A stretch of 64,000 nt of DNA from Photobacterium aphoticum. GTDB lineage: Bacteria > Pseudomonadota > Gammaproteobacteria > Enterobacterales > Vibrionaceae. The DNA is taken from assembly GCF_001029435.1 (NCBI RefSeq), contig NZ_LDOV01000022.1:124001-188000 (forward strand), written 5' to 3'. Positions 45,552-54,657 of the stretch are shown here, piece after piece. The position numbers were made by a program, and so were the translations under genes. A model generated the notes under the pieces. It was not told the DNA's origin, searched no databases, and saw nothing but the letters and a program-made list of their open reading frames with translations. Position 1 is the first letter of the stretch; each line of letters opens with the position of its first letter.

Positions 45552-45814
45552 TAGATGTATTAAAGCCAAATCTATCAGTATCTTGGTTGCTATGTATTCC
45601 ACTTTGCTCTCCCTCACTCTCTACTTGATGATGTGATTTTTGTCGCATTTAACAGTATTGGCTATTTACCATAAAATAGGTAATTAACACCTATTTTTAA
45701 GCACTGCTGCAAATGGTCAGTTTGCCTGGTGCTTCAAAACATGGTGTTAATTACAAGGCTTGGTTTACCAAGCCTTAACGCTGTCGAGCTTTGAACGGCA
45801 ACAATCTTCGTAGA
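45552..45814. other. dif-nahK intergenic region with nested inverted repeats
   Basis: No gene. It contains an inverted repeat of TAATTAACACC (45681-45691) and its complement (45743-45753), a nine-bp hairpin at 45673-45697 and another at 45755-45776. Confidence 0.55.
45755..45776 (-). terminator. probable terminator of nosP-nahK
   Basis: Nine-bp perfect stem (45755-45763 with 45768-45776) 38 bases after the nahK stop; it has no T run on the minus strand, so its strength is uncertain. Confidence 0.5.
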
Positions 45815-47902
45815 TCACCGGCAACGATCCATTGGCTGATATTGACTTAACATGCTGTCGAGTTCTTTGGCCAAGATCGGTTTGGCCAAAAAGCCATTCA
45901 TACCGGCGTTGAAGTATTCTTCTTGGTCTGACTGCATGACGTTCGCCGTTAACGCGACGATTGGCACATCAATACCATTAGCCCGCAAAACTTGTGTAGC
46001 CGATATGCCGTCCATCCCCGGCATTGAAATGTCCATGAAGATCAAATCAAAGTCGCAACCATCTTGTTGTGTTATCTGAATGACTTCATGCCCATTGTTG
46101 GCGATTCGAACTTGGTGTCCACGTTTCTCCAGCATTAACTTGGCGACCAACTGATTGGTCGGACTGTCTTCTGCTACCAAGATATTCATGGCTATCGGTT
46201 GTGCCGCTTGCTCGACAAATGTTTTTGTCTCAACACTCTGTGCTCTGGCTTCGATGATTGGAATCACAACGGTAAAACAACTGCCCACACCCAACTGACT
46301 TTGCAATGAAATGCGGCCATGCATTTTCTTCACTAGATGTTGGCTGATCGCCAGGCCCAAACCGGTACCACCGTATTGCCGTGTGATACTGCCATCGGCT
46401 TGCATGAATGGATTGAACAATGTCTTTTGTGCTTCCGGCGCAATCCCAATACCGGTATCTGTAATTTTGATGTGCAGATCATTGTCGACTCTGTCTACAT
46501 CCACACGAACATAACCTTCATTGGTAAACTTAATCGCATTGCCAATCAGGTTGAACAACACTTGAGAAATTCGGTTTTTATCACCAATGATGCTCTCTGG
46601 CACCCACGGGCTGATCGCAGTTTGCAGCTGAATCTGTTTCTTGTTCGCTTGCTCTTGCATTTGTGTTGCGACCAAATCCAAACAACTGGTTAACGACATT
46701 TCTGCGTTGAACAATTCAAAATTAGTAGACTCAACACGCGACAGATCCAAAATGTCGTTGATGATGGTTAACAGTAACTGTGCGGACTGATCCATCTGAT
46801 TCACCCAGCCTGACTGTTGGGTGTCTAATCCTGAGTCTGCAAGAATGTCGAGTAAACCTAATACCGCATTCAATGGCGTACGGATTTCATGACTCATCAT
46901 CGCCAAAAATTCTGACTTGGCTTTGTTAGCCGCCTCTGCCTGTTGGCGAGCTTCCTGCAGTTCTTGTAATCGTTGCTTTCGATACGTGATGTCTTTGGCG
47001 GTACCACGAAAGCCCAGTAACTCACCGTGCTTACTAAAATACGGTGTGCCACTGAAACTGATCCACAAGGCCCCTTCACTTTTTGGTAATTGCCACTCGA
47101 AGTCTTCAAAGGTTTGGCGTTGTGCCAACACCGTTTCAAGCTGCTGCGCAAACTCTGGCTGATCAGCAAAAATTGATAAGATACTTTGTGTATCAATAAC
47201 ATGGTTGGCTAAGTGTGGTGATGATATGTAGGTAAATCGGTAATCCGGATCGACTTCCCAAAACCAGTCACCTACCGTTTTCGCAAAATCTTTAAATCGT
47301 TGTTGGCTATGTGTCAGCTCTTGCGTACGAATAGTCACTAACGATTGCAGACGTTCACGGTAATCAATATCGATAATGGCGCGTTCAAGCAATGGGCGGA
47401 ATCGCTCTAATACCCGACGGCAATTTGGTGAAAACTGCCCTTTTTCTGAATGCAAAAACAGTAGCAATGCATCACCCGAACTGACTTTTACCCCTGTTAA
47501 TAACACGGAGCGACAATGTTTGATGAGTTCAAGTGGCAGAGATTTGAATTCGTAAACCTGTTTGGGATCGAACAGCGCAATACTTTCGCCATGCATGGAA
47601 CGAATAAAGGTATTACCAATGGGCCAAACGCTGGATTCAAAAAAACGACACGTTGTCACCAGTTCTTGGAGTGGCGCGGTTTCATCTTCTCGTGTTAACA
47701 CTAAGGCGTGCTCAAACCCAATGTACTTTCTTAATACTGAAAGTAACCCATTGAAAACCTGTCTCTTATTGTTCGCACCGGCCATAGCTGCCATGCCGGC
47801 AAGGATGGCAGTATTTTCTTCACGCAATTGGTTTTCGCGCTCTTTCGTGCGCATAAGATCAAGCAGGGTTTCTTGAAGTTTTTCAGATTCATAGTTCGCC
47901 AT
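45815..47902 (-). CDS. nahK: NosP-associated hybrid histidine kinase NahK
   Basis: Hybrid sensor kinase, 695 residues, expected to be inhibited by NO-bound NosP, as shown for the NosP/NahK pairs of other gammaproteobacteria. Order of domains: N-terminal coiled coil, GAF-like region (about 40-180), PAS domain (about 205-305), HisKA with the phosphorylatable His338 ([13 protein letters not shown]), HATPase (about 440-550: [28 protein letters not shown]) and a C-terminal receiver with Asp624 ([11 protein letters not shown]). No membrane segment, so it is cytosolic. It follows nosP by three bases with AAGGAT before the ATG; the two are one operon. Confidence 0.9.
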   Translation of the reverse strand: MANYESEKLQETLLDLMRTKERENQLREENTAILAGMAAMAGANNKRQVFNGLLSVLRKYIGFEHALVLTREDETAPLQELVTTCRFFESSVWPIGNTFIRSMHGESIALFDPKQVYEFKSLPLELIKHCRSVLLTGVKVSSGDALLLFLHSEKGQFSPNCRRVLERFRPLLERAIIDIDYRERLQSLVTIRTQELTHSQQRFKDFAKTVGDWFWEVDPDYRFTYISSPHLANHVIDTQSILSIFADQPEFAQQLETVLAQRQTFEDFEWQLPKSEGALWISFSGTPYFSKHGELLGFRGTAKDITYRKQRLQELQEARQQAEAANKAKSEFLAMMSHEIRTPLNAVLGLLDILADSGLDTQQSGWVNQMDQSAQLLLTIINDILDLSRVESTNFELFNAEMSLTSCLDLVATQMQEQANKKQIQLQTAISPWVPESIIGDKNRISQVLFNLIGNAIKFTNEGYVRVDVDRVDNDLHIKITDTGIGIAPEAQKTLFNPFMQADGSITRQYGGTGLGLAISQHLVKKMHGRISLQSQLGVGSCFTVVIPIIEARAQSVETKTFVEQAAQPIAMNILVAEDSPTNQLVAKLMLEKRGHQVRIANNGHEVIQITQQDGCDFDLIFMDISMPGMDGISATQVLRANGIDVPIVALTANVMQSDQEEYFNAGMNGFLAKPILAKELDSMLSQYQPMDRCR

Positions 47903-47905
47903 GGC

Positions 47906-49114
47906 TTAATCCTTATGAAATAACACAGCAGAGATCATTAAGTTGCCATGGGCGTTTTCGCCACCTTCAAACTGACCTTGTTCACCAAACGTAAAAGGAC
48001 TCACAAAAGGCGCTTCGTGCATTGCATGATTCACATGCGCGGCGACTTCATCCATGCGATCTTGCACGCGCAGCATACAACCGGCACAGTAAATGGTGAT
48101 ACCACCAATCGGCTGCAATAAATTATGGTCTGCATCGATATGACAAGCCGCATCCACTACCCGACCCGCTCGCGTTATCAGGCGCTCATCGGTGCCGTTC
48201 ATAAAGTACAGCGTTTCGCCTTTCTTTATTTGTGCAAACAGTTTGATGCCACCGCGCTGGGTGATCTCTCTCGGATGGGCTAATTTGAAATATGGCATGT
48301 CATGGATATGGCCCGCGACACGACCCAATGGATTCAAGCTGCTGCTTTTTGCCAAATTTTTACCTTGCGACAAACGCTCCTTCATCCATTCTTCATACAC
48401 TTCAATGGCGGGTCTGCCGTCTAATTCAAGCAGCTCTCGGTCATCAACGCGGGTCGCAATGGCCGACAAACCGGTACTCGCATAGCCGGAGTGAAATGAA
48501 TAACTAATGTGACAAGATGGATAAATAACACTAAGTCCGACCCCCTCCTGACACGTTTGTTCATGGGTAAAGATGTGCCAATTCCCTTGAATAAAATCAT
48601 CAGCTGCACTGCCACCAATGATCGGAACAGAGACGCCTAGTTCATCATTGATACCACGAATAACATCTTCCTCATCACCCGGACTTGCGTGCAAAATAAT
48701 GAGTGACGGCAATTCACCCGGTCGACCACTGTTGGCAATGGCTTTGAGTAGTGCCTGGCGTGCCATCTCATATTTTGGCCGCTGGCTGGCAACAATCGCG
48801 CTGCCGTAAGCACCATCGTAGTCAGAGATTGCCCATAATGCGACGCCTGTACCTTGATGATATCCCGCATCGGTCATGACACCTTGGCACGATGTCGACC
48901 CAAGGATCTGAGCAAACGGAAAGGCTGCCGTTAATGCCCGCTGAAGCGTCTCTACCTCATAGTTTTCGGAGAAATACACCAATATCAACTTAGGGTTGAT
49001 GATTTTTTGATGCAAAGAGGCAATGGCCTGCGTGATGGCGCCAGACGTTGACGGATTTGATGAGAAGCTTGTGGATATATCCATTGGAACGTAATTATTG
49101 TTTTTTATTAACAT
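47906..49114 (-). CDS. nosP: nitric-oxide-sensing haem protein NosP (FIST domains)
   Basis: Cytosolic haem-binding NO sensor. The 402 residues contain FIST_N (about 40-240: LILVYFSENYEVETLQRALTAAFPFAQILGSTSCQGV, VPIIGGSAADDF) and FIST_C (about 250-390: DGRPAIEVYEEWM, GGITIYCAGCMLRV). It is joined in an operon to a hybrid kinase, which is the diagnostic context for NosP rather than a generic FIST protein. The start at 49114 (MLIKNNN) lacks a clear ribosome-binding site; ATG at 49084 (MDISTSF) is an alternative. Its neighbour is the cbb3 oxidase cluster, a target affected by NO. Confidence 0.88.
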   Translation of the reverse strand: MLIKNNNYVPMDISTSFSSNPSTSGAITQAIASLHQKIINPKLILVYFSENYEVETLQRALTAAFPFAQILGSTSCQGVMTDAGYHQGTGVALWAISDYDGAYGSAIVASQRPKYEMARQALLKAIANSGRPGELPSLIILHASPGDEEDVIRGINDELGVSVPIIGGSAADDFIQGNWHIFTHEQTCQEGVGLSVIYPSCHISYSFHSGYASTGLSAIATRVDDRELLELDGRPAIEVYEEWMKERLSQGKNLAKSSSLNPLGRVAGHIHDMPYFKLAHPREITQRGGIKLFAQIKKGETLYFMNGTDERLITRAGRVVDAACHIDADHNLLQPIGGITIYCAGCMLRVQDRMDEVAAHVNHAMHEAPFVSPFTFGEQGQFEGGENAHGNLMISAVLFHKD

Positions 49115-49246
49115 TCATCATAATCGTTTTTTCTCAAGACTTCAGAACTGTCTAAATGTTTTTTGCTATATATCATTAAAGTTCTGACCCACTTAACCGT
49201 TATCATAGTGCTTGAAAACACTTAGATTCTTATTGATGAGCGCAAT

Positions 49247-49978
49247 ATGGAAGCGAATACAAAACACGTAGTCCTGATCACTGGTGGTGCCAACGGCATT
49301 GGTAAAGGGATCGCAAATACCCTCTCGAAAACCATGACAGTCGTGGTGGCTGATCTGAATAAAGATGCAGGAGATCTCTTGGTCTCGGAAAACCCGCTGA
49401 TTCGATTTAAGCACGTCGATGTGGCGATTGAGTCAGAGGTTGAAGCCTTGATCGATGACATTATCCGACAGCACGGACGACTTGATAGTGTGATTAACAA
49501 TGCCGCGATTGCTGATCCTTACAATGCCCCCCTTGAGACGCTTGATCTCTCCTACTGGCATAAAGTCATAGCGGTGAATTTAACCGCGCCGCTGCTTGTA
49601 ACGAAATACAGTTTGCCGCATTTGCGAAAACAACAGGGTGCGGTGATAAATATGAGTTCGACTCGTGCGTTACAATCCGAACCGAATACGGAAGCGTACA
49701 GCGCATCCAAAGGTGGCATTGTGGCACTCACCCACTCATTAGCGATCAGCTTAGGGCCAGACGTTCGCGTGAATTGTATTTCGCCAGGTTGGATTGACGT
49801 GATCAATGATCCGCTACGACCTATTGATCATGAGCAGCACCCAGTTGGCCGTGTCGGTATGCCAGATGATATTACAGGACTGGTGAAATTTTTAATTTCA
49901 GAGGATGCCCGTTTTATTACCGGACAGAATTTTGTAGTAGATGGCGGCATGACCAAAAAAATGATCTATCAGGAATAA
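49247..49978 (+). CDS. short-chain dehydrogenase/reductase
   Basis: Classical SDR, 243 residues, NAD(P)-dependent; the substrate is not identifiable. It shows the cofactor motif TGGANGIG (about 13-20), the DVA acidic position, NNAA (about 86-89) and the catalytic Ser...Tyr-x3-Lys as MSS...AYSASKGG. The C-terminal FVVDGGMTKKM is typical. An Asp after the second strand (VVADL) suggests NAD preference (inference). Divergent from nosP with about 130 bases between, and followed by a shared terminator. Confidence 0.88.
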   Translation: MEANTKHVVLITGGANGIGKGIANTLSKTMTVVVADLNKDAGDLLVSENPLIRFKHVDVAIESEVEALIDDIIRQHGRLDSVINNAAIADPYNAPLETLDLSYWHKVIAVNLTAPLLVTKYSLPHLRKQQGAVINMSSTRALQSEPNTEAYSASKGGIVALTHSLAISLGPDVRVNCISPGWIDVINDPLRPIDHEQHPVGRVGMPDDITGLVKFLISEDARFITGQNFVVDGGMTKKMIYQE

Positions 49979-50045
49979 CCTCGACATCACCCAAGGTATA
50001 CCTTTTTAGCCCTTTATCCATTGGTTTACTATTTTATTTACCATA

Positions 50046-50077
50046 ATAAAAGGGGTTTAATCATAAACCCCTTTTAT
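50046..50077. terminator. bidirectional terminator
   Basis: A 14-bp stem (50046-50059 with 50064-50077) with A and T runs on both sides separates the SDR gene and the small membrane protein gene, which converge here. Confidence 0.9.
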
Positions 50078-50110
50078 TCAACACTTTTCATTTTAAGCGT
50101 TTAATTAACA

Positions 50111-50554
50111 TCACTTTTTCACAGTGAATGTTGCAAGAATCTCTTCTTCACCTTGGGTGATTTTAACGGCCCATTCCATCTCAGAATGTGTGCACTCTGG
50201 CACACTAAATGTGCCTTTCCAACCCGTTGCCGTTTGTTCAAAGGTGACCGGAATCGTCCCCATGAACATACTTACCCCTTCAACAACCGCTGTCGGTTTA
50301 ACATTTGTGTTATCAATTTGTACAACAAGTGGCTGATTAGCAATGGCAGGTAGCGGTGTCAGCGAAATATTTTTGACCTTTTTGCTCTCTTTATCCGTAC
50401 AGTTTTGTGACCCTAAAACGCAACTAAACGCACTGGATGCCGTTGTGGTTGTATCTTCATAGGTGACTGTTCTCCATACAAATGCGGTGATTAACACTGC
50501 CATTAAGAAGATAATTTGAAGAAATCGACCTTTAGTGAGCTTTTCTGCAGCCAT
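50111..50554 (-). CDS. membrane-anchored protein of unknown function beside ccoN
   Basis: Not recognised by name. With the ATG at 50554 it has 147 residues: a short basic N terminus, one transmembrane helix (about 12-29: FLQIIFLMAVLITAFVWR) and a periplasmic beta-rich domain with Cys residues (FSCVLGSQNCTDKE and later VPECTHSEMEW) and a closing ATFTVKK. The start is chosen because the upstream in-frame extension to 50785 has no domain and lacks a ribosome-binding site. It diverges from ccoN and could take part in oxidase biogenesis or regulation (inference from position). Confidence 0.68.
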   Translation of the reverse strand: MAAEKLTKGRFLQIIFLMAVLITAFVWRTVTYEDTTTTASSAFSCVLGSQNCTDKESKKVKNISLTPLPAIANQPLVVQIDNTNVKPTAVVEGVSMFMGTIPVTFEQTATGWKGTFSVPECTHSEMEWAVKITQGEEEILATFTVKK

Positions 50555-50828
50555 GTTTTTTCGTGCTTCCCGTGTTACAGAGGTCAAAGTTTTCACATAA
50601 ATGTTGCTTAACCGTAAACAATGTGTGGGCTTGACTCTGTCAATGATATGTAAAAACAAGTAGTATATGTCATTGAAAATGCCACTTTTACAACAAAATA
50701 GCAATTTAATTGGTGAGTTGTTGATAAAAACAACGTGCCATAAATAAGCTTTGGGTGGCATTGCGACAACTTGTTGTTCGCACAAGGAAATAAAGTGTAG
50801 TTGAACAATTCAAATTGGAAGCAACAAC

Positions 50829-52256
50829 ATGAGCCAAGTAAAGCAGCTTGAACAAAACTACAACTATACGGTCGTCCGTCAGTTCACCTTAGCTACCATA
50901 CTTTGGGGAATCGTCGGCATGGGCGTTGGTGTATTGATCGCCGCTCAATTGGTGTGGCCGGCACTTAACTTTGACACTCCCTGGTTGACTTACAGCCGCT
51001 TGCGACCACTGCATACTAATGCGGTGATTTTCGCATTCGGTACCAGTGCGCTATTTGCAACGTCTTACTACGTTGTGCAGCGTACCTGTCAAGCCAGACT
51101 GTTTGGTGGCAAGTTAGCGTCGTTCACCTTTTGGGGTTGGCAAGCCATTATCCTATCCGCCGCAATTTCATTGCCGATGGGTTGGACTTCGGGTAAAGAA
51201 TACGCAGAACTGGAATGGCCGATTGATATCGCCATTGCTGTTGTCTGGGTTGCCTATGCCATTGTCTTTTTCGGTACCATGATTAAACGAAACACGTCCC
51301 ACATTTATGTGGCGAACTGGTTCTTTGGTGCCTTCATCCTGACGGTCGCGGTACTTCACATTGTGAATAGCCTAGCTGTCCCAGTATCTATGGGTAAGTC
51401 CTATTCGGCTTATTCCGGCGCTGTGGATGCTATGGTGCAATGGTGGTATGGGCACAACGCCGTAGGTTTCCTATTGACCGCTGGTTTCTTGGGTATGATG
51501 TATTACTTCGTACCGAAACAAGCAGGTCGCCCGGTGTACTCATACCGTCTATCGATTGTCCATTTCTGGGCGTTAATCTCTCTGTACATTTGGGCCGGTC
51601 CTCACCACCTACACTACACCGCGCTTCCTGACTGGACGCAGTCGTTAGGTATGGTGATGTCACTGATCTTGTTCGCACCGTCTTGGGGCGGGATGATCAA
51701 CGGTATCATGACACTGTCGGGTGCATGGCATAAATTGCGCTACGATCCTATCCTTCGCTTCCTTGTCGTTTCACTGTCTTTCTACGGTATGTCGACGTTT
51801 GAAGGTCCAATGATGGCCATTAAGACGGTCAATGCCCTGTCGCACTACACCGACTGGACCATTGGTCACGTTCACTCTGGCGCATTGGGTTGGGTTGCGA
51901 TGGTCTCTATTGGTGCGATTTACCATTTGATTCCAAAACTGTTCGGCCAAGAGCGTATGTACTCTATCCGCCTGATCAACGTTCACTTCTGGTTAGCGAC
52001 CATCGGTACCGTGTTGTACATCGTGGCGATGTGGATTTCTGGTGTGATGCAAGGTCTGATGTGGCGTGCGGTTAATACCGACGGTACGTTGACTTATAGC
52101 TTTGTTGAATCGCTACAAGCCTCTTACCCGTTCTACATTGTTCGCTTCATTGGTGGCTTAATCTTCCTGTCGGGCATGTTCTTAATGGCGTACAACGCTT
52201 ACAAGACCATTGCTGCGCCAAAAGAAAGCCTACGCACCACTGAGCAACCTGCATAA
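50829..52256 (+). CDS. ccoN: cytochrome c oxidase cbb3 subunit I (CcoN)
   Basis: Catalytic subunit of the high-affinity cbb3 oxidase; it holds low-spin haem b and the haem b3-CuB centre and pumps protons. The 475 residues contain about 12 membrane helices. Haem and copper ligands are visible in [41 protein letters not shown] and [16 protein letters not shown] lies seven bases before the ATG. It heads ccoNOQP, with a 12-base gap to ccoO. Confidence 0.97.
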   Translation: MSQVKQLEQNYNYTVVRQFTLATILWGIVGMGVGVLIAAQLVWPALNFDTPWLTYSRLRPLHTNAVIFAFGTSALFATSYYVVQRTCQARLFGGKLASFTFWGWQAIILSAAISLPMGWTSGKEYAELEWPIDIAIAVVWVAYAIVFFGTMIKRNTSHIYVANWFFGAFILTVAVLHIVNSLAVPVSMGKSYSAYSGAVDAMVQWWYGHNAVGFLLTAGFLGMMYYFVPKQAGRPVYSYRLSIVHFWALISLYIWAGPHHLHYTALPDWTQSLGMVMSLILFAPSWGGMINGIMTLSGAWHKLRYDPILRFLVVSLSFYGMSTFEGPMMAIKTVNALSHYTDWTIGHVHSGALGWVAMVSIGAIYHLIPKLFGQERMYSIRLINVHFWLATIGTVLYIVAMWISGVMQGLMWRAVNTDGTLTYSFVESLQASYPFYIVRFIGGLIFLSGMFLMAYNAYKTIAAPKESLRTTEQPA

Positions 52257-52267
52257 GGAGTCCGACA

Positions 52268-52879
52268 ATGGCAAATAATCGTCATGAGATTGTAGAAAAA
52301 AATGTCGGCCTTCTCGCCATTCTGATTGTGTTTGCAATCAGCTTTGGTGCGCTGGTTGAAATCACCCCATTGCTTTATCAGGATCAGACAACCGAACCGG
52401 TTGATAACCTGCGTCCTTATACGGCACTGGAAATGGAAGGTCGTGATATTTATATCCGTGAAGGCTGTAACGTTTGTCACAGCCAGATGATCCGTCCTTT
52501 CCGCTCAGAAACAGAACGTTATGGTCACTACTCTCTGGCCGGTGAAAGCGTATGGGAACACCCATTCCTATGGGGTTCTAAACGTACAGGTCCGGATCTG
52601 GCACGTGTAGGTGGTCGTTATTCTGATGACTGGCACCGTGTTCACTTGCGTGACCCGCGTGCGGTTGTTCCTGAGTCAAACATGCCTGCCTTCCCGTGGT
52701 TAGAAGAGAACGTCTTGGACGGCGAACTGACCTCTAAGAAACTGGCCATCTTCAAAGACAAATTTGGTGTGCCATATACCGATGAGCAAGTGGCCAACGC
52801 AGGTGAAGAAGTGAAAGGCAAGACTGAAATGGATGCGATCATCGCCTACCTTCAGTCACTCGGCCATGCAATGAAATAA
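52268..52879 (+). CDS. ccoO: cytochrome c oxidase cbb3 subunit II (CcoO)
   Basis: Membrane-anchored monohaem cytochrome c that passes electrons to CcoN. The 203 residues have an N-terminal membrane helix (about 15-35) and the haem c motif [12 protein letters not shown] with its distal Met in SNMPAFPWL. The C-terminal part ([14 protein letters not shown]) is family-typical. A strong AAGGAG precedes the ATG and ccoQ follows after 10 bases. Confidence 0.97.
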   Translation: MANNRHEIVEKNVGLLAILIVFAISFGALVEITPLLYQDQTTEPVDNLRPYTALEMEGRDIYIREGCNVCHSQMIRPFRSETERYGHYSLAGESVWEHPFLWGSKRTGPDLARVGGRYSDDWHRVHLRDPRAVVPESNMPAFPWLEENVLDGELTSKKLAIFKDKFGVPYTDEQVANAGEEVKGKTEMDAIIAYLQSLGHAMK

Positions 52880-52889
52880 GGAGAACCCA

Positions 52890-53072
52890 ATGGATATTGG
52901 AACCATTCATAGCATTTGGACGGTAGTGTTGTTCACCAGTTTTATCGGCATTGTCGTTTGGGCATTCAGCAAACGTCAGAAGGCGCGCTTTGAAGAAGCT
53001 GCCAATCTGGTTTTTGCCGATGAAGACAAAGACGTGGCAACCAGAGAAAACGACAGGAGCAAGGAAGCATGA
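52890..53072 (+). CDS. ccoQ: cbb3 oxidase subunit CcoQ
   Basis: A 60-residue accessory subunit with one transmembrane helix (about 9-25: IWTVVLFTSFIGIVVWAF) and a charged cytosolic tail; it stabilises the complex. AAGGAG precedes the ATG. The stop overlaps the ccoP start (ATGA). Confidence 0.95.
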   Translation: MDIGTIHSIWTVVLFTSFIGIVVWAFSKRQKARFEEAANLVFADEDKDVATRENDRSKEA

Positions 53073-54049
53073 CGACGTTTTGGAGTCTATGGATAACAAT
53101 CATCACTATCGCGACGTTTGTTGGTGTTGCTGCCCTGCTGGTTTGGTGTAGTCGTGACACCATGGGTGTCGCAGAAGGTGAAGATATGGGGCACGAGTAC
53201 GATGGTATTCGTGAGATCAATAACCCACTGCCAAAATGGTGGTCCTACATGTTCTGGGGCACGCTGGTTTTTGGTGCGGTTTACCTTGTGCTTTACCCAG
53301 GACTGGGTAGCTTCAAAGGTGTGCTGGGTTGGCAAAGTTCGGATCAAACCGTGCGTTCATTGCAAGAGTCTAACGCCTCGATTGCCAATGCACACAGCGA
53401 GCAACGTCTTGATCAGTACGCACGTGAATTGGATGCCGCAGAAGCAGAGTTTGGTGAGACGTTCAAACGTATTGCCTACGATGCCTCCGGTAACAACCTT
53501 CGTCCCATTACGGATATCGCGCAGGATGAAGAAGCATTAAAAGTGGGTCAGCGTCTGTTCTTGCAGAACTGTGCCCAGTGTCATGCTTCCGATGCGCGTG
53601 GTCAGTTGGGTTACCCTAACCTGGCAGACGGTGCATGGTTGTATGGCGGTGAAGCAGAAACCATCAAAACCACTATCATGGAAGGCCGTATTGGCGTGAT
53701 GCCAGCATGGATCGATTCATTAGGGGCTGATGGCGTCACTGAAGTAACCAGCTATGTATTGAGCATGTCTGGCCGTAAAGTGAATGCGAAAGAAGCCGCT
53801 GCGGGTAAACAGAAGTTCGTGGTATGTGCAGCGTGTCATGGTACGGATGGTAAAGGTAACCCAGCATTTGGTGCACCTGATCTAACCGATAACACCTGGT
53901 TGTACGGTGGTTCGCGTCGTGCGGTTGAAGACACCATCATTCACGGCCGCCAAGGTGTAATGCCAGCATGGAAAGATATTCTGGGTGAAGAAAAAATTCA
54001 GGTTATCTCTGCCTATGTCTGGAGCTTGAGCAACGACACGAAAAAGTAA
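53069..54049 (+). CDS. ccoP: cytochrome c oxidase cbb3 subunit III (CcoP)
   Basis: Dihaem membrane cytochrome c that accepts electrons from soluble cytochromes. The 326 residues have two N-terminal membrane helices (about 5-27 and 57-75) with the linking sequence EYDGIREINNPLPKWW that marks CcoP. Two haem c motifs follow, CAQCH and CAACH, each with a Met-containing VMPAW loop as distal ligand. It overlaps ccoQ by four bases. Confidence 0.97.
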   Translation: MTTFWSLWITIITIATFVGVAALLVWCSRDTMGVAEGEDMGHEYDGIREINNPLPKWWSYMFWGTLVFGAVYLVLYPGLGSFKGVLGWQSSDQTVRSLQESNASIANAHSEQRLDQYARELDAAEAEFGETFKRIAYDASGNNLRPITDIAQDEEALKVGQRLFLQNCAQCHASDARGQLGYPNLADGAWLYGGEAETIKTTIMEGRIGVMPAWIDSLGADGVTEVTSYVLSMSGRKVNAKEAAAGKQKFVVCAACHGTDGKGNPAFGAPDLTDNTWLYGGSRRAVEDTIIHGRQGVMPAWKDILGEEKIQVISAYVWSLSNDTKK

Positions 54050-54114
54050 TGCCGACGCATTACGGATAACACCCTCTCAGTCGCATGATGATCAAACGCA
54101 CTGAGCCATAATAC

Positions 54115-54137
54115 CTGCCCTCATTCATTGAGGGCAG
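54115..54137 (+). other. hairpin between ccoP and ccoH
   Basis: Nine-bp perfect stem CTGCCCTCA/TGAGGGCAG with loop TTCAT and no T run, 65 bases after the ccoP stop. It could protect the ccoNOQP message or reduce transcription into the assembly genes. Confidence 0.5.
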
Positions 54138-54165
54138 CCTCCTCACCGCTTCAAGGGTAAACAAT

Positions 54166-54657
54166 ATGGATACGCCATGGTATAAGCAGTTTTGGCCTTG
54201 GTTTGTTTTCGCCATCCCTGCTACATCAATCGTTTATAGTTTAACGGCTGTGTATATCTTCTCTGAAAACAAGGTTGATCTTGTGGCTGAAGACTATTAC
54301 AAAAAAGGCAAAGCCATTAATCTGGATCTGTCGCGTTTACGCGTGGCGGACGCGTTACAACTCAAAGCCAACATTGCGGTAGCGAATGAAGATATCGCGA
54401 TTCAATTCGACAAAGGTGAACTGGACACGTACCCCAACTTACGCGTCACCTTCACCCACCGTACACTTGCGAATCAGGATTTTACGCAAATGGTGAGTGC
54501 GGATCTGTCAGGCAATTACCGATTTGCTTCGACAAAAGCATTAACAGGCCCATGGTTTATTGAAGTTGAGCCTTTTAATGGAGACTGGATGTTGCAAGGA
54601 CGTGTAAATCTTCCAACATCTACCCCGATTTCGTTGTACGGGCAGAGCAAGGAATGA
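54166..54657 (+). CDS. ccoH: cbb3 oxidase maturation protein CcoH/FixH
   Basis: Small membrane protein needed for cbb3 assembly. The 163 residues have one N-terminal transmembrane helix (about 10-33: WPWFVFAIPATSIVYSLTAVYIF) and a periplasmic FixH domain, with the family phrase DLVAEDYYKKGKAIN. The 3' end overlaps ccoI by four bases (ATGA), so translation is coupled. Confidence 0.92.
   Translation: MDTPWYKQFWPWFVFAIPATSIVYSLTAVYIFSENKVDLVAEDYYKKGKAINLDLSRLRVADALQLKANIAVANEDIAIQFDKGELDTYPNLRVTFTHRTLANQDFTQMVSADLSGNYRFASTKALTGPWFIEVEPFNGDWMLQGRVNLPTSTPISLYGQSKE

Noticed and set aside
45681..45776. Integron attC-like site
   Set aside because: The inverted repeats lack the GTTRRRY and RYYYAAC core sites, and no integrase is present.
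50640..50828. FNR-like sequences before ccoN (TTGAACAATTCAA and TTGACTCTGTCAA)
   Set aside because: Both are 13-base palindromes with the wrong spacing for the 14-base FNR box; regulation by FNR remains likely but is not shown here.
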